The notes: generated by a model from the sequence alone, not told the origin. DNA of 64,000 nt from Chrysogorgia sp. JL179-B06 (GCA_035772405.1 JAYKKM010000043.1:1654001-1718000), one strand, 5' to 3'. Shown: positions 1 to 62,599, counted from the stretch's first letter. Numbers and translations: made by a program.

Positions 1-3
1 ATT

Positions 4-3000
4 AGTCCATCAGCTGAGACGGTTGTATGGCTCACTCAAGGGGAACAAACGAAACAGTTTCTATGTTAATCGTTGACTAATCAGCATCACGAAAAGGTAT
101 GATAGCAAGGATAGAACGGTAGCTTTCACCCAGAAAATCGAATTTCAAATTTAACCACTTCGCCTCTCCTTGTGGCCGCCATCTTGGATTTCTGGAAGAG
201 CCTTTAAAATTGCCAGCCCTTAGTAAATACAAATATATATTGTTTTGACGCATATGCGGAATGGGTTTGACCTAAGAGGTGATTGCAGGTGGTGTCATGC
301 GTCAAATGATGCTATGGTAGCGTCACAAATGACGTCACACAGTGGCCGTCTTGATCCGATGTTTGGGACAACGTTAGAGTTTTGGATTGATCAGCCGAGA
401 ACGTTTTTTTTTAATCGATAACTTATGGTAAACACAACATTCAGGTGCAGAAGCCTTCTTTATCGTGAGTATTGTGTAGCTTCCCTCTTCATTGCTATCG
501 CTGGTGGAGATCTAAAATGTCAACATATATTATTTTTTTAAGTTTGGAACATCTAATTGCTAAAGAGGGAAAGAAAAAGGTGACGTACAGTACTGATCGG
601 CTTTTTCGGTATAAATTACTTTCTTTGTATCTGTGTCATGTTAATAGGGGTCTTTACTTTGGACCTGAAAAAGACCCCAGGAAAGGTAATCACTATCTAA
701 TTGATCATGAATCCGTAAATGTTTCAGGATACTGAGAATTGTACCGACAACACTGAACATATCCTGATAATAAATCCTCTGCATCTTCAGTGTCACTTTC
801 ATATCGGACATCATCATCGGTCGCCATGTTCTTACACTAAAGAGTGCCACTCTCCTCCGCAGAGGCTTCGTGAGTTTCATATTTATCTGGCTTATAAGGG
901 TGTTTCGGGAATGCGTAGAGACAATAGGGACGCGGAATTGAGAGCGCGCGGGGGGAGTAGGCCCGCCCTCCCAGCCCGCTGGCCAAACCATATCTGCTCT
1001 GTGATCTGCCCGAACTCTACAAAATGGAAGAGTGAACATCTCCGTGCACTTGAGACCAGCTTTCAAGCAACAGCATTTCTCAGCAGTGCATGCTCTCTTG
1101 CATGTACAGGAGAGTATAGTTCCAGTACTTCTTCTGGAGCCGGTTTCGATCCAAGCTAAACAAATTCAACGACATTGGATGTACTGTTCTCTTCCCAGCC
1201 GTGCCCGTGAGGAGAGGGGATATGCGGAAGCGGAAATACAGCATTTACACCACATCTAACACCACATCTACGCGCTTGCTGCTGGTGTTTGTTACCGATT
1301 AGAACACTTTCTCGGCGACTACATGAAATGTGACTGCAGAGGGAATCTTTAACTTCTGCATGACAGTAATTCCATCGAAAATTCTGGTTGAATTCTCTGG
1401 GTATTTCTCAGTGATCGGGATATGTCTCTCCATCTGCTATTCTGCTGAGATAGCTTAACCTTGCTTGTCTTCCGCTTGCCGCTCAGGACCTTGTCTACAG
1501 TACAGAACCTTCGGCTAATCCTTTAAAACCACTTGTGCTTCCATGCAGTAAACTTCCATTGCTTTGGCATAAAATGCCTTGATCGAAGAGACAAGCAACA
1601 GCATTTAACTGTAATCGATCTCTTATTTCACGTCCTCTGGACAACACTTCGTACGCTGTCTTCATGTCGCTGGAAGGGGAATCTATAGTGTCCAAGTAAC
1701 TCATTGCGCTTTAAACCCAGTCCACATAGGCACTAAACACAATCGGTGCGTTTCAAGCTTCCTGACTTCAAGACAAACAATATAGCGTATTCTAATCTTT
1801 ATCACTATAACAAGAGCTTTATAGCTATAATACATGTAAGAGCTTACACCGAGGTTTTGGACGTGCGGTAATTCTCTTGGCCCCGCTCGCCCGCATAGTA
1901 ATCAGGGATCGCTCTGGTCACAACAGTCGATGGTAAAGATCGTTTGCATTTCCTCTTTGATGGCGAGGCATATTCTTCGTTTTCTGATTCGTTTTCGCTC
2001 TGCTCCTGATTCCTTTCCGTGACGAGGATTGAGTTCACGCGATGTGATGTTCCGGATCCACTGAGTGTGCATTCCAAGTAGTGTCAATTTTATCTGCCAC
2101 CATAAGAGCGACAGAAGAACTGGTCGACCCTTCCTGAGTAATATAGGCGGGGATGACGACGCGATTATATAACCTCCAGCGCATATTCAGTCTCGATCTC
2201 TGCTACCATATAACTTATGCCATGTCTATACTTATTATTCACAATCTCTGTGTTATCGCAAAGCGTTTTTACAACAGAAGGGAATACAGCGCTCTTTGGA
2301 CTTTTACAGCACCATTTCTAACAGAGAAAACGATGTTTTGTGCAAAAGATTCTTTAAGCCTCTTTGTACTACTCTTTCTAATTATTCCCAGAAATGAGCA
2401 CGGTCAAAAAGACATCAAATAGATGCGGAATGCAATCGCTAGTTTTAATTTGGTTTCAGATCCTCCTCCTTAGGCGGCCATGACATCTGGGGGTTAAGAT
2501 CTTTTATTTCACCATTCAGTAAGCGTGCTATTTTGATCACATTTCTTTATTGTCACTCAGAGGACCCTTAAGCGACTCGAGTTCGCTGTTCAGCTCAAGT
2601 ATATCCAAAGACGCACATTTCCTTACCATCTCGTCAACACGAAATTCCTGCACGCTATGAAGCTTTTCTCTTGTCTTTGTTTTTGGTTTGTATTTCGTCT
2701 TCTAGCAAAATATACATTGCTCTGAAAGTGCTGAGAGTGTGGTTGATTTACGTCTCTAGAGCTTCCTCTGGGCGGATCAAAAGCAGTTATATTAAAACTA
2801 TTCAAAATACTCACAAATGTCATTTTTAACAGAATTATTTTATAACTTATTTTAGGCAATTGTGACGTCATTTGTGACGACACCATAGTATAATTTGACG
2901 CGTGGCACCATCTGTGATCATCTCTTAGATCAAATCTATTTCGAATTTGTGTTAAAACATTATTTCTTTGCATTTACGAAAGACTAGCAATTTTAAAGGC

Positions 3001-3204
3001 CTTTCCCCAAATCCAAGATGGCGACCACTAGGAGGCAAAATGGGCAAATTTGAAATTCGATTCTCTGGGTGAAAGCTACCGTTCTATCCTTGCTATCATA
3101 CCTTTTTGTGATGCTGAATAGCCAAAGATTAACATGGAAACTGTTTCGTTTGTTCCCCTTGAGTGAGCCATAAACCCAAATTTTCAGCTCTCAGCTGATG
3201 GACT
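4..3204. mobile_element. 3.2-kb DNA transposon derivative with long terminal inverted repeats
   Basis: The left end (AGTCCATCAGCTGAG at 4) is the reverse complement of the right end (CTCAGCTGATGGACT, ending at 3204). The inverted similarity continues inward for roughly 340 bases on each side with mismatches: the stretch around 85-160 matches 3045-3115, the GCCATCTTGG/CCAAGATGGC pair lies at about 176 and 3014, and TGACGTCA occurs at 330 and at 2863. The interior holds a broken minus-strand coding remnant (see 1250-2077) and no intact transposase. The long TIRs and decayed core indicate a non-autonomous deletion derivative. The superfamily is not assigned; the target-site duplication is unclear because the left end lies at the window edge. 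Confidence 0.75.
1250..2077 (-). pseudogene. Broken ORF of a large uncharacterised transposon-linked protein
   Basis: Three minus-strand blocks lie in consistent order. 2077-1844 encodes an acidic stretch, then a basic KRKCKR patch, then IPDYYAGERG. 1704-1495 encodes YLDTIDSPSSDMKTAYEVL and LFDQGIL. About 1425-1250 encodes FDGITVMQKLKIP, TFHVVAEKVF and RVDVVLDVV. Stops and frame changes separate the blocks. The blocks resemble, from memory, successive parts of a very large uncharacterised protein repeated many times in anthozoan gene sets, but no domain name can be given. The remnant lies entirely inside the TIR element 4-3204, which suggests that element is a deletion derivative of a transposon that carried the full gene. 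The family match is inference and would need a protein search. Confidence 0.4.
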
Positions 3205-3318
3205 ATATATCCAACATTGTATTTGAATAGGAAGAAGAGCGTGAGAAGAGTAAGAACAGAGGAGCCTCCAATTTATCAAAGCCCAAGTAAGTAAATTCCT
3301 AGCTTCAGGTTCACTATA

Positions 3319-3495
3319 AAGCCTGGTTGTGACGGTGTCACAGTGGTCGATGTAATAGAATGTCAATCTATCTTGTCTTTTGTCTGCTGTATGCAAAGCA
3401 GCCCCTTTACTTATTGCAAAGAAACACGGACACTCTATTACATCGACCACTATGACACCGTTGCAATCGTGGCGACCAAATGGAAACCAGGCTTA
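3319..3495. repeat. Palindromic MITE
   Basis: The left arm (AGCCTGGTTGTGACGGTGTC and onward) and right arm (ending in CCAGGCTT) are imperfect inverted copies around a short loop. Both arms contain the reverse-complementary pair GTCGATGTAATAGA / TCTATTACATCGAC. No coding content. Confidence 0.6.
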
Positions 3496-3561
3496 GCCTA
3501 TTTTAACATAATTCGTTAACGTCCAGACAACTTCAATCTTTTAAGAATCGAATTCGACAAC

Positions 3562-3621
3562 ATGAAACCTGGTGAAGCGTTTGAAACCATAAAAGGTCAA
3601 ATCCAATCCAATCCAGTCGAG
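3562..3621 (+). CDS. Candidate upstream POLA1 exon (weak)
   Basis: An open stretch MKPGEAFETIKGQIQSNPVE ends at a good donor (GAG|GTAAGC) in phase 0, which fits the next exon at 3851. The reading frame is open back to about 3520 and there is a possible acceptor (CCAG) at 3523-3526. The peptide has no clear counterpart in animal POLA1, whose N-terminal region is poorly conserved, so this is only a candidate. It could instead be chance sequence between repeats. Confidence 0.25.
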
Positions 3622-3788
3622 GTAAGCTATACAAAAATAATAATAATGGCATTTATTTATTTTTAATAACCTGTATTCGTAATTGGAATTTTTGACTTTC
3701 TGATTAACAAAAGGCTAATGAATGTAATGCAAGTAAACAAAACTACTCTTGCAAAAAACAACAACACTTCAATACTTCAATACTTTAC

Positions 3789-3840
3789 TTGTATTTTACA
3801 TATTTGTATTTTACATATTTGTATTTTACATATTTGTATA
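3789..3840. repeat. 15-bp tandem repeat
   Basis: TTGTATTTTACATAT is repeated more than three times just before the acceptor of the exon at 3851. Confidence 0.8.
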
Positions 3841-3850
3841 TGTTTTTTAG

Positions 3851-55189
<51,339 letters not shown>

Positions 55190-56280
55190 GTGAGTTAAAA
55201 AGGTTAACATTTTCGTGCCTTTATGTAGACGACGATACTAGTCCAATTGTCGACAAACATTATACTTTACTCTATATTTATACTTTTTTGATGGAATCGT
55301 CATGGAATCAGGGACCTTAAGATCTAATACTCATGCAACGTCGACAACGTCGTTGCTATTTCAGTGTCGTTTCGTAAACGGTTGTTGTCATAAGACCAAT
55401 GATCACATTTCTGCAGCCAGTGATGTTTTGGTGTAACCGCAATTCATCACCCAACGGCTTGGCAAACATGCATCGTAGTTGATTGTTTTTTCCCAGATGG
55501 AAATTTCTCGTTCTATAACATTCTAAGCCGTTTTCACGTTTCGTAAATAGCCAAGCGTCTTTATGTGCAGGTAAGTATGGCAGCGGGAATCAATAGGATA
55601 GGATTCATTTCAATCCGATTGAAATTCATCCTGTATAAACAGTCTCCAAATTATAAGGACTTAACTTTTTGAGTGAGTCAGCACAGAAGTTTAATTATTA
55701 GTTAATTCAGCAATGGCTGAATAAATCGTACTGGCTTTGGGGCCGCAGTACTAATTGGCACTAGCTGTTGCGGTTATCCAGCCTATTGTCTTAATGTCTG
55801 TATTTATGTTTGTAATGTGTGGCAAAGTTATTAGAATTAAAATTAAAAATTAAAATTAAAATAACCAATTCACAACTTGTATTAAAGTATTAAAAATACT
55901 TAATATCTATCCAAGTGAATTACAATAATATCTAACCTATTGATTTACAATATGACGATAATACAGTATACAAAATGCGAATGCTAGCTATTTTACCTAC
56001 AAATTAATCTACTCTCCACGTGTTCATCTTTTGCGTTTCTCTTGAATTCTCGACTTCTTAGTTGGTACGCTAAGTGTATATTATAAGGAACGCTAAGCTA
56101 TTGAGGTATACGTCAAAGGTATGGTGTTCATTATACGTCATTCCATAGTTGTGAGTTTTTGATCTAGTGCACAGTTTTTTGGTTGAGATTTGTACATGTA
56201 GGTAGTTGTTTAAACATTTAAAAACCATAACACCTTTCATTGTACGTCTATCGTGAGTAATCTCCATGCACTCCATAACC
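55190..56280. other. Gene-free stretch after the last POLA1 exon
   Basis: No exon for the POLA1 block after GRE was found here. Short features: an AATTAAA-rich stretch at 55830-55865 and low-complexity AT sequence. The far end precedes the 3' end of the EF-hand gene. Confidence 0.5.
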
Positions 56281-56573
56281 TTATTCATTTGACGAATTTA
56301 AATTCATCAATTTAAGAAAGTCTTCAAAATTAACCACTCCATCGTGATCAAAGTCAGCTGCGTTAATCATGCCTCGGACCTCTTCGTCGTCGAAGTTGTG
56401 CCCTAAGATCTTGAAAATGTTGTGCAGGTCGTCCACCGCAATGTGTCCTTTTCGTGCGCGGTCGAACACCTGAAACGTTTGTCGGGCCAGGTCGACTTCT
56501 GATGAGACGTGTAATTTCTTGGTGGTCAATTCCAAGAACTCTGGGAAATCTATTGCCCCATTTCCATCGGCGT
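56281..56573 (-). CDS. EF-hand gene exon 3
   Basis: Acceptor TTCTTAG. Completes the D of EF2 and encodes EF2 to EF4, ending [10 protein letters not shown] and stop. Confidence 0.93.
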
Positions 56574-59500
56574 CTAAGAATTAAAAGGTGATAGAGTGTG
56601 GAAGGTTTCTATTATATATAAAAAATCCTAAAAGGTTGCTGTATATTGCCGAGATGGTGAATAGGAGGAGGAGCGTTGCGAACGTACTTTGATTGTCTTT
56701 TGAAAATTAAACTATTACTCTAAAATAAAATGCTAGAAATGGTAATAGTTTTACGATATCTGCTCTTGAGAAATAACGTTTTCATTCTCGTATTTTATGT
56801 TTCTGGGCGGCACATTTAGTGCAGCGAACAAAACACAAGCGCTCAATGACGTTGAAAAGAAAATCGCCGCTGTTCATCAAATTTCAGCCGACAGCAAACT
56901 CTAAAATGGCGTTGTCCAGAAACATAAAACACGAGAATGAAAACGTTATTTCTCGAGTACAAGAGCAGGTACAGTAAAACTATTAACATTTATAAATATT
57001 ATACTTAAAGGACACTGGCAACAAAAATTAAGTTTGTCTAATATCAAAGAACTCGTAAAATGATAGAGTAACACCTTTTACAACTTTTCGGTATTTTACT
57101 TCGTTTTTGAAATATTTCAGTTTGTTTGATATGTAAATGAGATGGTCTCTGACGTCTTGTGCAGTGTAGAGAATTTTCACTCATTAAAAAATGTCTTGTA
57201 TATCTCAGTGATTGCTAAGTTTACAACGTTCATTATCATGAGGAGTTATTATACGCACATTTTCAAGTAAATTTGTGGAACAAACTTGTAATTTACAAAC
57301 TGAAATATTTCAAAAACGAAGTAAAATACAGAAAAGTTGTAAAAAGTGTTACTCTATCATTTTACGAGTTCTTTCATATTAGACAAACTTAATTTTTGTT
57401 GCCATTGTCCTTTTATTTAAAAGTAATTTTTTTACTATTGTTCCCCTTCAAAAACATCTTTTTGTAAAAATCTTTTAGCTAGCCATACCAACACTGAACA
57501 ATCTTCTAAACTTTAAAAGCAAATAGATTTAGTCCAATTTACAGTTATACACTCAACAACTGATGTACACTTACCTATCTTATTCATCATATCCATCACC
57601 TCAGCTTCAGTCATATTGTAGCCAATTGATGTTAGAACATGCCTCAGTTCTGTAGCCGTGATGCACCCGTTACCGTCTTTATCGATCAAGTTAAATGCTT
57701 CGCGTATTTCTTCCATGTTTTCTTGTGTCGTACCAGAAGCCTAAAAAGACAACAACTTTGATACGAAGACCACGAGCATATGGTAGACATTTAAATCGAA
57801 TGCTCTAAGGTTGGTGTACTACCGAAATAGTGTGTAGGAGGTCTAACGTTTCGAGCGAAGGCCTTCTATCCAAGTGGACTTCAAGTACGTATTTCATATA
57901 AGGAAGTAGTCGAAGGGCAAATGCATTGGATTGACGAACAAATACATTGGACTAGTTACCAGGTTTATGTTAGTATTAGGCACTGATCTCTAAATAAAGA
58001 CTGGATCGAACAACTATTGTTCAGAAAATGAAGCCGTAAGTGGCTCGTGGCGGCCATCTTGTTGGGACCACGTTATATAGTTTTGCTATAGGCGACAGAG
58101 ACTATCTGTCTCTGATCTTTTAAGACGCTAAAATGAATCAGTTGTCCAAGGTTTTCCCATAATATAGAATACAAACTACGGCTCCATAACAGTAACTACG
58201 AAGCCGGAATTAACGCGTGGCGGCCATATTCGAGTAACCATGCACCACGGTGGTCACTCCAATATGGCCGCCGCGAAATATTCCCGGCTTCATAGTTACT
58301 CTAGTCTCCTTCGCAGCCGTTCTTAGTGTCGGTCCTATTCTCCCTCCCCACTAACGGCTGCTTACTGTAGCGCGACATTCCATTCCAATTGTATTATCTC
58401 GGCCAATCAGGAAACAGCCATGATTGAAAAACATGCACGTTGAACCTGTTGCCGTTCTTCCTCGCTTTCAACATCGCTTATGCTAACTGCTTTGATACCT
58501 AAATCCCTGAGGTTCTTAACTTGTTCAACAATGAGGTTCATCAACGACGAGACAACGACGACGATATGTCCTTGTTGGTGGAACAGGTAATCGAAGATCA
58601 AGGATAAAGCTTGAAAACCAGCGATTTACCGAATCCTGTAGGCAAATTCACGAAGATATCTCTCTTCTCTTTTATAAATGTAATAATCGCATCCTGGTGA
58701 TCATTAAAATCATAAATTTGAAATTTTCTAGCAACTTCGAAAAATACTTATTTATACGACCCCATTTTGTTTTGGTAATTATAAATTCTGGCGAGCTCTA
58801 GTTCCCGATTTTGGTACTAGAGCAGTGATTGGCTATTTATTTGGAATGTAATGTCGCGCTGCAGTAAGCAGCCGTTAGTGGGGAGGGAGAATAGGACCGA
58901 CACTAAGAACTGCTGCGAATGAGACTATAATTACTGTAACGGGGCCGTAATTTGTGTTCTAAATTGCGGGGAGACCTTCGACAACTGATTCATTTTAGTA
59001 TCTTAAAAGATCAGAGACTATAGAGTTGTCCCTTCAAGATGGCCGCCGCGAAATATTCCCGGCTTCATTTTTTCGCAGAATCCAAAAAATAGTTGCTCGA
59101 TCCAGTCTTTATTTAGAGATCACTGGCATTAGGGTTAGCAATTACAATAGTGTTTTTAGGAACAATTCGTTGTCGGGTGGCCAACCAGGTATCAATGCTA
59201 GACAAAACCAATAACTTCAGATTGATTAAATAAACGATAAACGTTTGTTGAGCCCATGGAGAAGAATGGTTCCAAGTTTGAAAATTAGACGCCTTTCTTG
59301 TTTTTTTACGGCTATCGTTACCATCGGAAGTGGGTTAGATGACACAAATTTTCATGTCCGAAATGGGATAATAATAATAATAAATTATGTAGTGATAATA
59401 ACAATAAGCAGATATTAAACTGTGATAACCGACAGTTTGTTGTCATTATTTATGTTCTCGTTTGTCGCAGTACTCGCCAAAAATGTCGTTTGTGTTTCCC

Positions 59501-60449
59501 TAAAAAGTCGACTGTATAGTCAAGAATTCATTATCTAAATTGTCAGAATTAAAACATTTAAAAACGTTAATGGACAGTTGCATCGGCCATTTTAACTTTG
59601 AGTTAAAGCCATATGAAGCAGATTTTACCTCTTCCAAACCGGTATAACAGGTATAGAACGGTGAAATACGGAATATTCCGCTCTCAGATTTGAAGGGTCG
59701 CCACGTAGTTATGCGAACAAGTTTCGTTATTGATTGATTAAAACAATAAAATAATATAATCAACCACAAAGAAACCAATGACCTCTTGTAACCAATCACA
59801 AAACCTGTTCATTTTAGGTACGTGCCTTATTAGGCAAAATAACGTCACAGTTTATAATACAGGGTGTATAAAAAAAACGCGACCTTTAGAAATTAACCTA
59901 TTGTTGTTAAGCACAAGATTTTATGCTCCTGGGAATTTAAAATAGCTTCTAATCGTATGAAGGAACATAACTGCATAACAAATTGTCAAAGTACTAATTA
60001 GTCATATCATCAGTTCGAATAAAAATGGTTCAACTGACCACAGAGCAACGATTTTTTACATTGAGTAAGTACATTGAGTTTCGGTATTATGTAAAACAGT
60101 AAAAACTCGTTGCTCTGTGGTCAGTTGAACCATTTTTATTCGAACTGATGATATGACTAATTAGTACTTCGACAATTTGTTATGCAGTTATGCTCCTTCA
60201 TACGATTAGAAGCTATTTTAAATTCCCAGGAGCATAACATCTTGTGCTTAACAACAATAGGTTAATTTCTAAAGGTCGCGTTTTTTTTATACACCCTGTA
60301 GATACTGATAATCACAACATTCAAATATTACGTTCGTTGCCCAGTTCCATTCTCAATCATATTTTATAATATACCTCATGTGATGTCTTTTCATCCAATT
60401 TATGATCTGGTTCATTCCCCCGAAGCTGTTTAAAATCTTCTCCTTGCAT
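56281..60449 (-). CDS. Calmodulin/centrin-like protein with four EF-hands (177 aa, 3 exons)
   Basis: The joined exons 60449-60375, 57740-57575 and 56573-56281 give a complete 177-residue frame with matching phases (0, then 1) and GT-AG introns. Residues 1-33 are a hydrophilic extension. EF1 loop 45-56 ([12 protein letters not shown]) and EF2 loop 81-92 ([12 protein letters not shown]) are canonical. EF3 loop 118-129 ([12 protein letters not shown]) has lost calcium ligands. EF4 loop 154-165 ([12 protein letters not shown]) has D at position 12. Helices such as EEIREAF and TEAEV resemble calmodulin and centrin. The likely role is a cytosolic or centriolar calcium sensor, but the partner is unknown. 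It runs antisense to POLA1 and its first intron is filled with repeats. Start at 60449 because it is the first ATG in an exon with a good donor and correct phase. Confidence 0.85.
56690..57004. repeat. TTAA-type MITE remnants in EF-hand intron 2
   Basis: Inverted and direct copies of the ACGAGAATGAAAACGTTATT block and CTCAATGACG, as in 51530-51782. Confidence 0.65.
57009..57411. mobile_element. TTAA-type MITE, AGGACACTGGCAACAAAAA ends
   Basis: TTAA at 57005 on the left and TTTA on the right. TIRs of about 120 bp including ATGATAGAGTAACACCTTTT and its inverse. It lies in EF-hand intron 2. Confidence 0.9.
57575..57740 (-). CDS. EF-hand gene exon 2
   Basis: Acceptor CTTTTTAG. Encodes [20 protein letters not shown] and the rest of EF1. 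Donor ATA G|GTAAGT in phase 1. Confidence 0.92.
58313..58925. mobile_element. RecQ-carrying TIR element nested in the MITE
   Basis: AGTCTCCTTCGCAGCCGTTC (58313) is inverted as GAACTGCTGCGAATGAGACT (ending 58925). TIRs extend about 75 bp and include TAGTGTCGGTCCTATTCTCC and CCCACTAACGGCTGCTTACT. Between them lies a minus-strand RecQ fragment. Flanking GTTACT/ATTACT may be a degenerate target duplication. Confidence 0.8.
58407..58750 (-). pseudogene. RecQ-like helicase N-terminal fragment
   Basis: The minus strand reads [40 protein letters not shown] (Walker A LPTGFGKS), a frame shift, then [12 protein letters not shown] and [20 protein letters not shown] with LGIKAVSI, ending at a stop in 58407. 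This is the ATP-binding start of a RecQ/superfamily 2 helicase. The DEAH box and everything after it are missing. It sits between the two TIRs of a small element, so it is cargo or a leftover of a larger helicase-encoding transposon rather than a host gene. Confidence 0.8.
59860..60298. mobile_element. Inverted duplication of a mariner-like transposon 5' end
   Basis: CAGGGTGTATAAAAAAAACG at 59860 is mirrored by its inverse ending at 60298, both flanked by TA. The two arms are near-identical for about 200 bp. Each contains an ATG (60025 on plus, 60133 on minus) opening MVQLTTEQR, which looks like the start of an IS630/mariner-type transposase. The reading frames end within 30 codons. The element is a head-to-head foldback with no catalytic part, 76 bp from EF-hand exon 1. 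Confidence 0.85.
60375..60449 (-). CDS. EF-hand gene exon 1
   Basis: Encodes [20 protein letters not shown] and then KTSHE, donor GAG|GTATAT. Phase 0 joins exon 2. Not conserved, so it is supported by frame and splice site only. Confidence 0.7.
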
Positions 60450-60586
60450 TTTGTTTCCTTCTATACGGCAATTTCTTGTACTTGTTGCCGATTCTTTATG
60501 TTCTATTCTTTATGTTTGCGAGTGTTTCGATTTACTTCCAGGTTTAGAATGTCTGGAAATTGATACAGCATGGAGATAGAGGTTAA

Positions 60587-61350
60587 AGTGCCTATCACCC
60601 CAAATTCAATATTATACTGAAATAGATTCTACATATTAAGTGAATAGTTGAATGTCAAAACGTTTTATGATTTGAGCTTTGCGTTGATTATTATGTTATA
60701 TAAAGGCATTAATGATGGTGACGTCAATTTATGGGGTCATTACATGGACCGGGCTGGCTCGGTTAACCGGGCTAGCCCGCGTCTTATATAAATCGCATAT
60801 TTTTTCAACATTTCGATTACATGGCAAGCGGGCTATAGGCCGGTTTGCCAGGATCCCGACATAACAGTGCAAAACTGCCGAAAAGGTAACGTAACTCTGT
60901 GCGAATGAAGCGATTTTTTGTCAATTTATTATTTGATAATTGTGAATTTTGGGCTGTATAATCGTCGACGTCAACTCAAAACTTATCCCGCTCCATGTAT
61001 GTAATAGCAATTTAAAACTCATCCCGTCTGCGGTCCATGTATAATCACCCCCTCATCCCGTCTGCGGTCCATGTATAATCACCCTGAATTTATTTAATTT
61101 AGACGTTGATGAAATACTTGAACGCTCGTAGATTTTATCAACTTTTTCGCTCAAAATTAATATTCAACCAGTCTAGCACTGAAAGCAGAAAGACAAATTT
61201 CGGATTAAAAGACTGACTCATTAGCATTTCGGATAAACAAACATTTATAGCACATTAACGCAAAGCTCAAATCATAAAACAATTCTGCATTCAACTTTTC
61301 ACTTCATATAGAAGAAATTTATAGATACTCTATAAATCGTATCTGGAGTT
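60587..61350. mobile_element. TIR element, GAAGTGAATAGTTGAATG family
   Basis: TTAA then AGTGCCTATCACCCC, and TAAGTGAATAGTTGAATGTC with ATGATTTGAGCTTTGCGTTG on the left. These are inverted around 61255-61345 on the right. The interior contains CCGGGCTGGCTCGGTTAACC and a 35-bp tandem repeat (61018-61085). Confidence 0.7.
61018..61085. repeat. 35-bp direct repeat, two copies
   Basis: CTCATCCCGTCTGCGGTCCA followed by TGTATAATCACCC, twice. Confidence 0.85.
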
Positions 61351-62460
61351 ATTAATTAGGTTGTCTCTACAATTGGCTAGATAAAACGGGTAAATGAGTT
61401 CTATGTGTATGGATCTCTTTACTAAACGAGAACTTACAATGTTATAAGGTGTCACGATAGCTGTGTAGTTTATCAACCATCGCTTCTGATTTTTAAACTA
61501 TCCTGTCAACTGAACCATACTGTCTCAAAAGTAAACGAACACAGATATACTTGCTGAAGTGGTACTGATAATTAATAATTGTTTTTCCATACCCATACGC
61601 AAGCTCCATGTTGCACACCTTGACGGTACTCTATATGTTACACACCAGACGCACACGCCCCGTTAAGTGACAAATACTTGTTCTGTTCCATTTTTAAGCT
61701 TCTTTAATGTAAGATTAAGGTATACTGTACATTGTTCACTACATGATAAGTTTTCGTTAATCGTAACTCGGTTCTTCTGAACCCAATGCTACACTCTCAC
61801 CTTGTTCGCTCCTATAATTCTTTCCCACGAGTGCAGCACATTCTTGGGATGTATATATCCCAGCGCTGTTATCACTAACATATCCCCTGCAATTGATATC
61901 CGTGGAAACGAAAGAATGTTACTGTGTGATTTGTTTATTTTGCTGGACAAACATATAGCTAATAGCGAAGCGCGCTGTAATGACGTCAGTATGTATATGT
62001 TGTCTTAGTTTGCTATAAATTCTTGCATTCCTAACAATAGAAAAAGTCGTTAGGAAACACTTTAGAGTCAATTTAGATTTGTCTGAGTTTTGGTTCTATA
62101 AATAGCATTAACGCGCTCCGGTATTCCTCTTTGCTAAACGCGTGGGTGAAATACGATTTTTTTAATTATAAATACCACCAATATTGCCGATTATCGAACT
62201 TTTTAAATTGCATGGTGTCTTGTTGTGCCTTTCGATTTGTATAAGTGGCAGTGTAATTTCGTTATTTTAGAAATTGATTGCTCCAGAAAAATGCCGATTT
62301 TTGACCATGCGGTCTTTTTGCGACCGTGATAGCCTCCACAGGACGGAATACGTGTATGCGACGTACGATTTTACATTTAACAACATTTGGACAACGATTT
62401 ATGTAAAATGTTAATGTATACACTGCTGTAGTGAATATGTTAACGATCGTTAAGCTCATA
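61351..62460. other. Stretch without recognised genes
   Basis: AT-rich sequence with short open frames only. TGACGTCA occurs at 61981. Nothing else is supported. Confidence 0.5.
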
Positions 62461-62485
62461 TCCTCAGAAATTCTCGGACAGGAGT

Positions 62486-62553
62486 CCCGGACAGGAATCG
62501 AACATGTAACCTTCTGATTGCCGGTGAGACGCTCTAACCATTGAGCTAGTGAG
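62486..62553 (-). repeat. tRNA-derived SINE fragment
   Basis: The minus strand reads TAGCTCAATGGTTAGAGCG (A box and D-arm) and GTTCGATTCCTG (B box and T-arm). Acceptor ends do not pair. An inverted partial copy follows at 62600-62655. Confidence 0.65.
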
Positions 62554-62599
62554 ATGGAGAGCGAGTGACTGGCGTATACTATCAATCAAACCAGTACAT

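Larger units (their letters stand above)
57981..59125. mobile_element. Palindromic MITE (CACTGATCTC family) interrupted by a second TIR element
   Basis: The outer arms match the family at 27555 and 53312 (57981-58312 and 58926-59125). The insertion 58313-58925 splits the inner stem. It lies in intron 1 of the EF-hand gene. Confidence 0.85.

Noticed and set aside
719..1159. 146-codon plus-strand frame and its antisense partner at 641-1066
   Set aside because: No motif and no similarity pattern; both lie inside the decayed TIR element.
62486..62553. Functional tRNA gene on the minus strand
   Set aside because: No pairing acceptor stem; a second partial copy nearby indicates a SINE.
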